This document shows positions 1 to 7,041 of a stretch of DNA of 15,142 bases, piece by piece; position 1 is the stretch's first letter, and every line of letters begins with the position of its first letter. The translations under genes were made by a program, and so were the position numbers. Location: positions 1 to 15,142 of the forward strand of contig QQUF01000011.1 in assembly GCA_008501735.1 (NCBI GenBank), given 5' to 3'. The notes beneath the pieces were generated by a model. The model was not told where the DNA came from, ran no database searches, and worked only from the letters and a program-made list of their open reading frames with translations. This stretch comes from Calditrichota bacterium. GTDB lineage: Bacteria > CLD3.

Positions 1-322
1 TATGCCAACTTCTATTGAAGAAATTGGAGTTTCAAACTTACCTGTTAAATTTGCATTAAAACAAAATTTCCCAAATCCATTTAACCCAAGCACCACAATC
101 AATTATGAATTGGAAATTGTAAACTCTGAATTTGCCAAATTGAAAATCTTTAATGTTTTGGGTGCAGAAGTTAAGGAATTTACACTCACTCAACCAAATG
201 GAAGTGTTGTTTGGAATGGAACTGATAAACTTGGAAAGGCTGTTTCAAGTGGAGTTTACTTCTACACTCTTGAATCTTCAACAGGTTTAAAACAAACTAA
301 GAAAATGTTACTTTTAAAATAA
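1..322 (+). CDS. C-terminal end of a type IX-secreted protein (T9SS sorting domain), 5' partial
   Basis: The open frame runs in from the left edge, so only the last ~106 residues are visible; the ATG at base 2 is probably internal, because a sorting domain is normally the tail of a much larger cargo protein. What is seen: a linker, then FALKQNFPNPFNPSTTI (residues ~17-33), a beta-rich stretch with KIFNVLGAEVKEF, then SSGVYFYTLES and a basic end (KKMLLLK). This is the type A T9SS C-terminal sorting domain pattern, which directs a Sec-exported protein through the outer membrane, where the tail is removed. The catalytic or adhesive part lies outside the window, so the protein's role is unknown. 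A hairpin terminator begins 8 bases after the stop. The NPFNPST form is typical of Ignavibacteria/Kapabacteria-like lineages (family knowledge). Confidence 0.9.
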   Translation, partial: MPTSIEEIGVSNLPVKFALKQNFPNPFNPSTTINYELEIVNSEFAKLKIFNVLGAEVKEFTLTQPNGSVVWNGTDKLGKAVSSGVYFYTLESSTGLKQTKKMLLLK

Positions 323-329
323 TTCGAAC

Positions 330-364
330 AAAGCTAACGAGTTTTTCGCGTTAGCTTTTCTTTT
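330..364 (+). terminator. Rho-independent terminator after the T9SS-cargo gene
   Basis: A perfect 10-bp stem (330-339 with 349-358) and 9-base loop are followed by TCTTTT. It lies 8 bases after the stop and only 32 bases before the glgP start, so a glgP promoter would have to overlap the hairpin or lie upstream of it. The hairpin could therefore also act as an attenuator for the sugar operon (inference). Confidence 0.8.
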
Positions 365-384
365 ACCCCAAACGAAAATAATTT

Positions 385-389
385 AAGGA
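385..389 (+). promoter_or_regulatory. Ribosome binding site of glgP
   Basis: AAGGA lies 7 bases before the ATG at 397. It supports that start, which is also where the conserved N-terminal phosphorylase motif (AYFSAEIG) begins. Several other genes here have no clear Shine-Dalgarno sequence. Confidence 0.55.
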
Positions 390-396
390 TAGCTTA

Positions 397-2031
397 ATGG
401 CTTCAAATGTTTCAATCGCTTACTTTTCAGCGGAAATCGGATTTTCACCAAATGTACCAACTTACTCAGGAGGACTTGGAGTTCTCGCAGGCGACCACTT
501 AAAAGCCTCAGCAGATTTAGGTCTTCCAATTTGTGGAATTACTCTACTTTACCGCGAAGGTTACGTAAAACAAAAACTTGATAACAATGGAACTCAAACT
601 GAATTTTATCCAAAATTTCATCCGCGAAACCTTTTGAAAAAATTACCAATTGAGCTTTCCATAAAATTACGAGGAAATGATGTTAAAATTGCAGTTTGGG
701 AATACAAACTTAGAGGTGTTGGATTCAAAACTGTTCCAATTTATTTCTTAGACACAGATGTTAAAGAGAATAAAAAGAAAGACCGAAAAATTACTCGCAG
801 ACTTTATTCAGGTGGTCCAACAATGCGTTGTCTTCAAGAAGCGATTCTTGGAATTGGTGGTGTAAAACTCATTGAGCAACTCGGACACGAGATTGAAACT
901 TACCATATGAATGAAGGTCATTCTGCATTTTTGACTTTAGCTTTGAAAGAAAAATATGGTTCAGATGAAGAAGTCAAAAAACGTTGTGTTTTTACAACTC
1001 ACACTCCTGTTCCTGCAGGACACGATATTTTTGACACAAAATTAGTCAAAGAAATTCTTGGAAACTATTTCAAAAAACGAATCAACAAATCATTCCCAAA
1101 ATCGAAATTAAATATGACTCATTTGGCACTTTACTTTGCCCGTTACGCAAATGGAGTTTCGAAACTTCACGGTGAAGTCTCAAGAGAAATGTTTCCGAAA
1201 GATGAAATTGACTCGATTACAAACGGAATTCACCATTTGACTTGGCACGGAGACGAAACCGTCAGACTTTTCGACAAGTACGTTAGTGGTTGGAAAAAGA
1301 ATCCTGAAAGATTGCTCGAAGCTGATGCAATTCCTGACAAAGAACTTTGGAAAGCACATCAAAAAAACAAAGTAGAACTTTTGACTTATGCAAACGCAGC
1401 TACTCAAAGAGGATTTTCTCCCGACATTTTAACAATCGGTTTTGGAAGACGTGCAACAGGTTACAAAAGAGCTCAATTGCTTTTTAGCGACCCTGAACGA
1501 TTAGCAAAAATTGCAGGTGGAAAACTCCAAGTAATTTTTTCAGGAAAAGCTCACCCCAAGGATTTTCCTGGCAAAGAAATTATTCAAGAGATTTTCAAAA
1601 AATCTGAAGAACTTTTTGATAGCATTTCGATTGCTTACTTGGAAAATTACAATATGCACATCGGAAGACTCATAACTTCAGGAGTTGACGTTTGGCTGAA
1701 CACTCCACAAAGACCAAACGAAGCAAGTGGAACAAGCGGAATGAAAGCCGTTTTGAACGGTATTCCGAATCTTTCAATTCTTGACGGTTGGTGGTCAGAA
1801 GGTTGCAGACACAACGAAAACGGTTGGGCAATCGGCGACCACAAAGATTCAACTGACAAAGCAGATGCGAATTTCCTTTACGAGCTTTTAGAAAATGAAG
1901 TAATTCCAACTTACTACAACGACAGAGATAAATGGATTTCGTTGATGAAAGAAGCGATTAAAACTGCTGTTGACTTTACTGCACAAAGAATGGTTCAAGA
2001 TTACGCAAACAAATCTTACAATTTGAAATAA
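397..2031 (+). CDS. glgP: Alpha-glucan (maltodextrin/glycogen) phosphorylase, short form
   Basis: A GT35-family enzyme that uses phosphate to release glucose-1-phosphate from the non-reducing end of alpha-1,4-glucans, with PLP as cofactor; cytoplasmic. Visible motifs: AYFSAEIG near residue 9, YSGGLGVLAGDHLK at ~23-36, NEGHSAF, THTPVPAGHD, TNGIHHLTW, the phosphate-site motif GFGRRATGYKR at 348-358 (R and K match the Arg/Lys that contact phosphate in glycogen phosphorylase), and EASGTSGMK at 442-450, with K450 the expected PLP lysine. At 544 residues it is much shorter than the ~800-residue classical enzymes: it starts directly at the catalytic fold, without the extra N-terminal domain (DUF3417 type) of many bacterial alpha-glucan phosphorylases. 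Eight bases separate it from the MalE-MalF gene, so one operon for uptake and phosphorolysis of maltodextrins is likely. Glycogen rather than imported maltodextrin as substrate cannot be excluded. Confidence 0.93.
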   Translation: MASNVSIAYFSAEIGFSPNVPTYSGGLGVLAGDHLKASADLGLPICGITLLYREGYVKQKLDNNGTQTEFYPKFHPRNLLKKLPIELSIKLRGNDVKIAVWEYKLRGVGFKTVPIYFLDTDVKENKKKDRKITRRLYSGGPTMRCLQEAILGIGGVKLIEQLGHEIETYHMNEGHSAFLTLALKEKYGSDEEVKKRCVFTTHTPVPAGHDIFDTKLVKEILGNYFKKRINKSFPKSKLNMTHLALYFARYANGVSKLHGEVSREMFPKDEIDSITNGIHHLTWHGDETVRLFDKYVSGWKKNPERLLEADAIPDKELWKAHQKNKVELLTYANAATQRGFSPDILTIGFGRRATGYKRAQLLFSDPERLAKIAGGKLQVIFSGKAHPKDFPGKEIIQEIFKKSEELFDSISIAYLENYNMHIGRLITSGVDVWLNTPQRPNEASGTSGMKAVLNGIPNLSILDGWWSEGCRHNENGWAIGDHKDSTDKADANFLYELLENEVIPTYYNDRDKWISLMKEAIKTAVDFTAQRMVQDYANKSYNLK

Positions 2032-2039
2032 AAAGTCTA

Positions 2040-4247
2040 ATGCTTAAAGCTAAAAACCTTCTTTTCCTTTTTACATTTTTACTTTTCGCCCAAAGTGCTT
2101 TTGCCGAAGAAGTTCGGATTAGCCTTTGGCATCCAATGCTTTACGCAAATCGTGAAGTTTTGCGTGAAGTTTGCGACGAGTATGAAAAACTAAATCCAAA
2201 CATAAAAATCCAGCTGACTTACAGAGAGACAGAAGAACTTCGTTCAAATTTCCAATCTTCTGCAATGGGCGGAAGTGGTCCGGAATTAATTTACGGTCCA
2301 AGCGACCAAGTTGGCCCTTTCGCTTCAATGGGAATTATTCAGCCTTTGCAAGAACTTTTGTCCAAAGATTTTCTTGACCAAATTGACCCGAATGCACGAA
2401 TTTCTTTGAACGGAAATTTGTATATGGTTGGCGATATGGTTGGAAATCATTTGATGTTGATGTACAACAAAAAACTTCTCGAAACTCCACCGACGAACAC
2501 TGACGAATTAATTCAGTTTGGAAAAGAACAAACCAAAGACCTAAACGGCGACGGAAAAATTGACCAATACGGACTTGTTTGGAATTTCACAGAACCGTTT
2601 TTTTACGTGCCTTGGACGAATGGTTTTGGAGATTGGTTTTTAGACGAAAATTCTTTGCCGAATCTTCAAACCGAAGGAAACAAAGCAGGTTTTGATTTCA
2701 TAAAATCACTTCGAGACGAACACAAGATTATCCCAAAAGAATGCGATTACGAAATTGCAAACGCACTTTTCAAAGACGGAAAAGCTGCGATGATAATTAA
2801 TGGAGATTGGTCTTGGGGAGATTACCAACAAGCAGGAATTGATTTCGGAATTGTTCCGCTTCCAACAGTTTCTTCGACAGGTTTGAATCCTGCTTCTTTA
2901 GTCGGAACAAAAGGTTTTTCGCTTAACGTCAATATTGCAGAAGAAAAGATTCAGCCGACTTTGGACTTCCTAAAATTCCTTTTGAGCAAAGAAACTCAAC
3001 TTGAGTTTACAAACCAAGTAAGCCAAATGCCTTCTCATTTGGAAGCACGAAAAAGCCCGATTGTTACAGAAAATGCACTTCTCAAACAATCTGCAAAAGT
3101 TATGGAACTTGGAAGACCAATGCCTGTTGTTCCGGAAATTCGTGCAGTTTGGGACGCTTTGAGAACTCAGTACCAAGCAGTTCTTGGCGGAAATGTTTCT
3201 TCAACCGAAGCCGCAAAACTCGCTCAAGTGAATGCAGAAAAGCAAATCAAAACGATGAATGAAATCATCGAACCTGACGAACAAGCAACAGTAATTCAGA
3301 TTTTGATTCCGCTTTTACTTTTAGGATTTTTGTTTTGGGTTTTTAAAAATCTCAAGCCGTTTTTGGAAGATTGGAAGACTAACAGTTTCGCTTATTTTAT
3401 GGTTTTACCTGCTTTCATCGGAATTTTTGCAGTAATAATTTATCCGTTTTTCTACAACCTTTTGATTTCAGTTTCCAATTTTTCGCTAAGGACTTTTCAA
3501 GATTGGCAAATTGTGGGATTCCAAAATTACATTCAAGTTTTCCAAGAAGGAATTTTTTACTCCTACTTTTTCAAAACAATTTTGTGGACAGTTGTAAACT
3601 TGTTTTTCCACGTTGGAGTCGGAATTTTTCTCGCAATTTTGATTAACAGAACCTTGCCTGCCAAAAGAATGCTCCGAACACTTTTGATAATTCCTTGGGC
3701 AGTTCCGCAATACATTACAGCTTTGACTTGGAGAGGAATGTTCAACCAAGAATACGGCTCAGTGAATTTGGTTTTGGCAAAATTCATTGCAATGGAACCG
3801 ATTCAGTGGTTGAGCCAACCTTTTGAAGCATTTTCGGCTTGCATAATTACAAATATTTGGCTTGGATTTCCATTTATGATGGTGATTGCACTCGGCGGTT
3901 TACAGTCGATTCCGAAAGACCTTTACGAAGCCGCAAGAGTTGACGGAGCAACACGCTTACAACAATTTTGGAAAATCACACTTCCAATGTTGAAACCTGT
4001 GATGATTCCTGCAATCACTCTTGGAACGATTTGGACTTTCAACAACATCAACGTTGTTTGGCTCGTCAGTAACGGAGGCGAACCTTCCGACCAAACTCAC
4101 ATTTTGGTAAGTTACGTTTATAAAGCGGCTTTTAATCTCTACCGTTACGGTTACGCAGCGTCGCTTTCAATGGTAATTTTCCTAATCCTTTTGGCATTCG
4201 GAATTACATTTTTACGCAAAACTAAAGCAACGGAGTCAGTTTACTAA
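2040..4247 (+). CDS. Fused MalE-MalF: sugar-binding domain joined to ABC permease
   Basis: One 735-residue chain carries two parts of a maltose-type ABC importer. Residues 1-22 are a signal peptide (basic start, hydrophobic core, AFA before EE). Residues ~23-410 are a family 1 solute-binding domain (RISLWHPM start; GPELIYGPSDQVGPFASMGIIQPL; an EF-hand-like loop at 167-175, D-x-N-x-D-G-x-I-D; INGDWSWGDY). A membrane helix at ~418-438 leads into the cytoplasm, followed from ~450 by a six-helix MalF-type permease with the ATPase-docking EAA motif at 630-636 (EAARVDG) and on to ~650. The topology is consistent: binding domain in the periplasm, permease ends in the cytoplasm. The gene overlaps malG by one base (TAATG), giving translational coupling. 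No ATPase gene is in the window. Maltodextrin as substrate is inferred from the adjacent phosphorylase; another oligosaccharide is possible. Confidence 0.9.
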   Translation: MLKAKNLLFLFTFLLFAQSAFAEEVRISLWHPMLYANREVLREVCDEYEKLNPNIKIQLTYRETEELRSNFQSSAMGGSGPELIYGPSDQVGPFASMGIIQPLQELLSKDFLDQIDPNARISLNGNLYMVGDMVGNHLMLMYNKKLLETPPTNTDELIQFGKEQTKDLNGDGKIDQYGLVWNFTEPFFYVPWTNGFGDWFLDENSLPNLQTEGNKAGFDFIKSLRDEHKIIPKECDYEIANALFKDGKAAMIINGDWSWGDYQQAGIDFGIVPLPTVSSTGLNPASLVGTKGFSLNVNIAEEKIQPTLDFLKFLLSKETQLEFTNQVSQMPSHLEARKSPIVTENALLKQSAKVMELGRPMPVVPEIRAVWDALRTQYQAVLGGNVSSTEAAKLAQVNAEKQIKTMNEIIEPDEQATVIQILIPLLLLGFLFWVFKNLKPFLEDWKTNSFAYFMVLPAFIGIFAVIIYPFFYNLLISVSNFSLRTFQDWQIVGFQNYIQVFQEGIFYSYFFKTILWTVVNLFFHVGVGIFLAILINRTLPAKRMLRTLLIIPWAVPQYITALTWRGMFNQEYGSVNLVLAKFIAMEPIQWLSQPFEAFSACIITNIWLGFPFMMVIALGGLQSIPKDLYEAARVDGATRLQQFWKITLPMLKPVMIPAITLGTIWTFNNINVVWLVSNGGEPSDQTHILVSYVYKAAFNLYRYGYAASLSMVIFLILLAFGITFLRKTKATESVY

Positions 4248-5167
4248 TGAAAGGAACACCTTTAGAAAAATGGTTAGTTTTTGGATTTTTGTGCCTTTTC
4301 ACTTTGGCAACAATTTATCCTGTTTTGAATGTCGTTAGTATTTCGCTCAGAACCGACAACGCTTTTCAATCAAAATCTTTGTCCTTCTTGGAATTCGACG
4401 AACCTTTTGAGGACACAAATTTAAACGGAACTTGGGACGAAGGCGAAAAATTCACTGACGAAAATACAAACGGTCGTTGGGACGAAGGTTCAAGTTTTGC
4501 TTCTTACGTAATTTTGTTCACTGAAACTTCATTCTTGAAGTGGGCTTGGAATTCATTTTTGATAACTTTGGTAGTTACTTTGACAGGAGTTGCTTTGGCT
4601 TCGACAAGTGGTTATGCTCTTTCAAGGTTCAATTTTAAAGGCAAACAATTCGGAATGATTTCTTTGATGACAACGCAAATGTTTCCTGCAACAATGTTGC
4701 TTTTGCCATTTTTCATCATTCTTTCAAAACTTGGATTGATTGATTCATACCTTGGATTAATCATAATTTATTCCTCAACTGCTCTACCCTTTTGCATTTG
4801 GCAAATGAAAGGTTACTACGACACAATTCCGCCGGCTCTCGAAGAAGCTGCAAGACTTGATGGCTGTTCAAGATTTCAGGCATTTTACAAAGTTATTTTG
4901 CCACTTTCTGCACCTGCTTTGGTGATTACTGCTTTGTTCAGTTTTATGGCAAGTTGGAGCGAATACGTTGTTGCGGCAGTTGTGCTTCAAGACCCAGAAC
5001 TTTACACTTTGCCACTCGGACTAAAATCTTTCCAAGCAAGTTTGGCAACACAATGGGGTTTGTACGCCGCAGGAGCAATTGTTGTCAGCATTCCTGTAAC
5101 AGTCCTTTTCGTCGCTTTAGCAAAATATTTGGTTTCAGGTTTGACTTTAGGAAGTGTCAAAGGATAA
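4247..5167 (+). CDS. malG: MalG-type sugar ABC permease with periplasmic calcium-loop repeats
   Basis: The second permease subunit of the importer, partner of the MalE-MalF fusion. About six membrane helices are visible (roughly residues 10-33, 99-127, 138-165, 168-190, 215-248, 271-300), with the ATPase-docking EAA loop at 199-206 (EEAARLDG, continuing through FYKVILPL). It ends in GLTLGSVKG, the usual MalG-type C terminus. At 306 residues it is slightly longer than most MalG proteins. The excess lies in the periplasmic loop between helices 1 and 2, where residues 56-81 hold two 15-residue repeats D-x-N-x-N-G-x-W-D-E-G, a pattern otherwise seen in secreted calcium-binding proteins. The start overlaps the stop of the previous gene by one base. 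Tandem hairpins end the operon. The permease assignment is firm; the exact sugar and the role of the repeats are inferred. Confidence 0.9.
   Translation: MKGTPLEKWLVFGFLCLFTLATIYPVLNVVSISLRTDNAFQSKSLSFLEFDEPFEDTNLNGTWDEGEKFTDENTNGRWDEGSSFASYVILFTETSFLKWAWNSFLITLVVTLTGVALASTSGYALSRFNFKGKQFGMISLMTTQMFPATMLLLPFFIILSKLGLIDSYLGLIIIYSSTALPFCIWQMKGYYDTIPPALEEAARLDGCSRFQAFYKVILPLSAPALVITALFSFMASWSEYVVAAVVLQDPELYTLPLGLKSFQASLATQWGLYAAGAIVVSIPVTVLFVALAKYLVSGLTLGSVKG
4412..4489 (+). repeat. Two tandem 15-residue calcium-loop-like repeats within malG
   Basis: Residues D56-x-N58-x-N60-G61-x-W63-D64-E-G-E67 recur exactly 15 residues later as D71-x-N73-x-N75-G76-x-W78-D79-E80-G81. The Asp/Asn spacing is that of EF-hand/dockerin-type calcium loops. 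The segment falls in the periplasmic loop between helices 1 and 2. Calcium binding is inferred from the pattern only. Confidence 0.8.
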
Positions 5168-5174
5168 TTATTTT

Positions 5175-5213
5175 CTGAGATTCTCACTCAAAGTGAGGTT
5201 CTCAGTTGGTTTT
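5175..5213 (+). terminator. Terminator of the glgP-malEF-malG operon (first hairpin)
   Basis: A 14-bp stem (5175-5188 with 5192-5205, one T-T mismatch and one G-T pair) has a 3-base loop and is followed by TTGGTTTT. It lies 7 bases after the malG stop. The T-tract lies on the plus side only, so it mainly serves this operon. Confidence 0.7.
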
Positions 5214-5215
5214 CA

Positions 5216-5252
5216 GTGATAGTTTGGCTAAAAGTCAAACCATCACAATTTT
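5216..5252 (+). terminator. Second hairpin between the convergent malG and SBBP genes
   Basis: A 13-bp stem (5216-5228 with 5234-5246, one A-C mismatch and one G-T pair) and 5-base loop are followed by AATTTT. Together with the hairpin 10 bases upstream it forms a tandem terminator. It may also slow transcription of the minus-strand gene, but there is no T-tract on that side. Confidence 0.55.
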
Positions 5253-5267
5253 GGTCGTTGAGCGGAG

Positions 5268-6929
5268 CTAATTTTCCCACGTTACAAAATAAAAGTACTT
5301 CTCAGCACTTTGAGCAGCACCAATATCTATAAAAGTTGGAGGACTTCCGCTTGACGTAAAAGTTCCAATTTGAGTTGAATTTGTGAGTTCAAGGTTTGTG
5401 CTTCTGTATATTTTATAAAGTGTTGCATCTTGTTTTTCAAGCCATGTAAGAACTATATCACTTCCAGAAACTTCAATTTCAAAGTTTGAGATTTTCGAAA
5501 TCAAAGTATTAGGGAATTGAAGTTTTACGACTATAGCATCTTTTATTCCATTAAAAGTCCCATCAAATGCTTCATTTGTCACTGTGAAATTTGATGACGC
5601 TACACCTCCACAAAAGTATAAATTGCATTTATCAAATGCTACAGGGTTACCTTGAAAACCTTGTGAGTCATTACCACTTCCTCCCAAAAATGTCGAAAAC
5701 TCTAGATTTGAACCTGATGTATCAAACTGGGTTATAAAAAAATCACCGTTTCCATTAAAATTTGAGAATAAAGCATTTTGCATTGGAAAGTTGTTTGATG
5801 ACGTATTTCCAGTTATAACTACTTTATTATCTTCATAAAGTGTGATTCCGCATCCTGCATCATTATATAGCCCGCCAAAGTATGTAGAGTAAATTAACGA
5901 AGAACCATCACTTGAAATTTTTGTCATAAATGCATCATCGTAACCATCTTTTAAGCTATCATAAGCACTTTGAGTCGGAAAATCATTTGAATTAGTTTCA
6001 CCTGTTAAAAATATATCTTCATTAGAATTAAGTGTAATTCCATAACCTCTATCATCTAAAGCACCACCTAAGAAAGTTGAATAAAGCAAAGAAGAGCCAT
6101 CAGTTGATATTTTTGTCACAAAAATATCAACGCCACCATTATATGAATTATCGTAAGGATTTTGAACTGGGTAATTATTTGAATTAGTTTCACCTATTAA
6201 AAATATATCTTCATTAGCATTAAGTACATTCCCATAACTTCCATCCCATCCTGAACCTCCTAAATAAGTAGAAAAAACTAGTAATGCTCCATCAGTTGTC
6301 ATTTTTGAAACTATAATATCTGTACCGCCATTATATGAGTTGTCGTATGCACCTACTGTAACTGGGTAATATAAAGATTGAGTACGACCAGTTAAAATTC
6401 CATTTCCACTTTCAGTAATATTTAGTGCAATTCCCCTATCACCACCTTCTCCGACAAATGTTGAATAGCTTAAAATAGAACCATTACCTGAAAGTTTAGT
6501 TAGAAATGCAGTTTCAAAACCATTATTGATATTGCTAAAAGCATTAATTTGTGGAAAGTTAGGAGAAGAAGTTTTACCAGTTACTAAAACATTCTCACTT
6601 GTGTCTACTGCTATTGAATAACCTCTATCATCAAAAGCACCACCTAAGAAAGTCGAAAAATTTAAAGAAGAACCATCAACTGATAATTGAGTAACAAAAA
6701 TATCATTATTTCCTACACTATTGTGCAAAGTATCAAAAGAGCCAACAGTTGTTGGAAAATCATTTGTATATGTAATTCCTGTTATAAAAGCCTCGCCATT
6801 TTTATTTACATAAATATCATGACAGAAATCAGTATTCGCTCCTCCCAAATAGGTTGAGTAACTTAGAGTTGCAGCAATAGAATAACTTCCAGAAATTAAC
6901 AAAATCAAGATAAGTAAAAATTTTTTCAT
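5268..6929 (-). CDS. Secreted seven-bladed SBBP beta-propeller protein with C-terminal FN3-like domain
   Basis: This 553-residue protein starts with a signal peptide (MKKFLLILILL..., probable cleavage near residue 20, SIAA). Seven repeats follow, each opening with a form of S-T-[YF]-[LFV]-G-[GE] at about residues 25, 92, 156, 220, 284, 348 and 412; from the second on the spacing is 64 residues. Each unit continues with a [DG]xxxG turn, a 'x-[IL]-x-G-x-T-x-S-x-x-[FY]-P' strand and '[DE]x[FI][VIL][TS][KQ]'. This is the SBBP (beta-propeller repeat) family, and seven units fit one closed propeller. Residues ~478-553 (FEIEVSGSDIVLTW, YKIYRSTN, YFYFVTWEN) look like a fibronectin type III fold. There is no T9SS sorting tail. 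AGGA lies 8 bases before the ATG. The protein is probably periplasmic or at the surface; ligand and role are unknown. It converges with malG and is the last gene on its strand. Confidence 0.88.
   Translation of the reverse strand: MKKFLLILILLISGSYSIAATLSYSTYLGGANTDFCHDIYVNKNGEAFITGITYTNDFPTTVGSFDTLHNSVGNNDIFVTQLSVDGSSLNFSTFLGGAFDDRGYSIAVDTSENVLVTGKTSSPNFPQINAFSNINNGFETAFLTKLSGNGSILSYSTFVGEGGDRGIALNITESGNGILTGRTQSLYYPVTVGAYDNSYNGGTDIIVSKMTTDGALLVFSTYLGGSGWDGSYGNVLNANEDIFLIGETNSNNYPVQNPYDNSYNGGVDIFVTKISTDGSSLLYSTFLGGALDDRGYGITLNSNEDIFLTGETNSNDFPTQSAYDSLKDGYDDAFMTKISSDGSSLIYSTYFGGLYNDAGCGITLYEDNKVVITGNTSSNNFPMQNALFSNFNGNGDFFITQFDTSGSNLEFSTFLGGSGNDSQGFQGNPVAFDKCNLYFCGGVASSNFTVTNEAFDGTFNGIKDAIVVKLQFPNTLISKISNFEIEVSGSDIVLTWLEKQDATLYKIYRSTNLELTNSTQIGTFTSSGSPPTFIDIGAAQSAEKYFYFVTWEN
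5499..6854 (-). repeat. Seven coding repeats of about 192 bp (SBBP blades)
   Basis: Repeats 2-7 keep an exact 64-codon register. Some copies are still nearly identical in DNA: the tract starting at 5991 recurs at 6183 (192 bp apart) with few changes over about 45 bases, and the tract at 6042 recurs at 6618 (576 bp, three units). This suggests recent internal duplication or gene conversion between blades. Confidence 0.85.
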
Positions 6930-6975
6930 CTATTTTTTCCTATAAATAATAAAATATCTAAAAAACTATTTGTAT

Positions 6976-7004
6976 AAGATATACCTAAGCAACCTTTAAG
7001 TCAA
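6976..7004 (-). promoter_or_regulatory. Candidate promoter of the SBBP gene
   Basis: On the minus strand TTGACT (7004-6999) is followed after 17 bases by TATCTT (6981-6976), about 46 bases before the start codon. Nine consecutive A residues (minus strand) stand just before the -35 box, like an UP element. The same TTGACT with 17-base spacing precedes rpsT. A housekeeping sigma-70-type promoter is plausible; no transcript data. Confidence 0.45.
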
Positions 7005-7041
7005 TTTTTTTTTAGATTTACCCTTTTCTCTAATTCCACTT

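Noticed and set aside
3486-3787. Open frames of 74-87 codons on the minus strand inside malEF
   Set aside because: They lie opposite a strongly supported permease gene, have no recognisable domain and no start signals; low-complexity compositions are typical of antisense shadows in AT-rich coding DNA.
5168-5270. Possible truncation of the SBBP protein that removed a T9SS sorting tail
   Set aside because: The sequence after the stop on the minus strand encodes no sorting-domain remnant in any frame; it is a hairpin-filled intergenic gap, and the FN3-like domain ends in a natural place.
5991-6660. Regular repeats that could suggest a CRISPR or satellite array
   Set aside because: The repeats keep a 64-codon frame inside one SBBP gene and translate to propeller blades; there are no unique spacers.
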